A stretch of DNA of 6,064 bases, taken from the NCBI GenBank assembly GCA_012511925.1, contig JAAZFD010000181.1, positions 1-6,064 on the forward strand, written 5' to 3'. The notes below the pieces were generated by a model. The model worked only from the letters and a program-made list of their open reading frames with translations, ran no database searches and had not been told where the DNA came from. The first letter of the stretch is position 1; each line of letters starts with the position of its first letter. Shown here piece after piece: positions 5,916 through 6,064 of the stretch. The stretch comes from Clostridiales bacterium (GTDB lineage Bacteria; Bacillota; Clostridia; Christensenellales; CAG-138). A program made the position numbers and the translations under genes.

Positions 5916-6064
5916 TAAACGCATTAAGCACGATAATTAGTAGCGGTATTAACATACTTTACCTGCTTGTATTACTTCCTGTGGTGGTAGGCTTAGTACT
6001 GTTTTTTATAAAAAAACATTTAGCCCTGCAATTAACTATAATTGTTACTTCTTCAATACTGAAC
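5912..6064 (+). CDS. Membrane protein, N-terminal 51 residues only (3' partial), probable second subunit of the complex
   Basis: The gene starts at the ATGA overlap with the previous stop and runs off the window after 51 codons without a stop. A first membrane helix at about residues 13-33 (ILYLLVLLPVVVGLVLFFI) is followed by the basic turn KKH and the start of a second hydrophobic stretch (LQLTIIVTSS). This layout, including a Pro in the first helix and a short basic loop, resembles the N termini of NuoM/MrpD-type antiporter-like subunits, which often occur as adjacent paralogues. With so little sequence the family is a guess from context; that it is a coupled, membrane-embedded partner is well supported by the overlap and its own AGGAGG site. 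Confidence 0.75.
   Translation, partial: MINALSTIISSGINILYLLVLLPVVVGLVLFFIKKHLALQLTIIVTSSILN

Overview
The window is AT-rich with tightly packed genes, all on the + strand. It looks like a low-GC, anaerobic, fermentative Firmicute, most likely a member of the Clostridia. This rests on a TrhP-type U32 protein, a fused CitX-CitG protein, a XerS-like tyrosine recombinase, strong AGGAGG ribosome binding sites and ion-pumping membrane subunits of the complex I / Mrp / energy-converting hydrogenase superfamily. The lineage is an inference from gene content, not a sequence match.

Region 1 (1-3150) is a three-gene overlapping unit. It starts inside a U32-family gene (tRNA 5-hydroxyuridine synthesis, TrhP type; 5' end outside the window). 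An 8-base overlap leads to a small secreted lipoprotein of unknown function. A 1-base TAATG overlap then leads to citXG, the bifunctional enzyme that makes and attaches the phosphoribosyl-dephospho-CoA prosthetic group of citrate lyase. No citrate lyase genes are visible here.

Region 2 (3151-4347) begins with a 117-base intergenic stretch. It holds a perfect 15-bp inverted repeat around a 6-bp centre, a promoter whose -35 lies in the right arm of that repeat, and a strong RBS. These precede a 359-residue tyrosine recombinase with all six catalytic residues. In length and motifs it resembles the single-recombinase XerS of streptococci and lactococci, whose dif site also sits beside its gene. 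The inverted repeat is therefore a good candidate for a dif-like recombination site, and it is the most interesting item in the window.

Region 3 (4348-6064) starts with a 155-base intergenic stretch holding a strong promoter (TTGACT-16-TATACT), a tandem 11-bp direct repeat just after the predicted transcription start, and an AGGAGG RBS. It drives a NuoL/NuoM/MrpA-type proton-conducting membrane subunit, which overlaps by ATGA with a second membrane protein cut off by the window edge. This is probably the beginning of an operon for a multi-subunit ion-translocating complex (Mrp antiporter, Ech/Mbh-type hydrogenase or a complex I relative). The rest of that operon lies outside the window, so the type cannot be decided.
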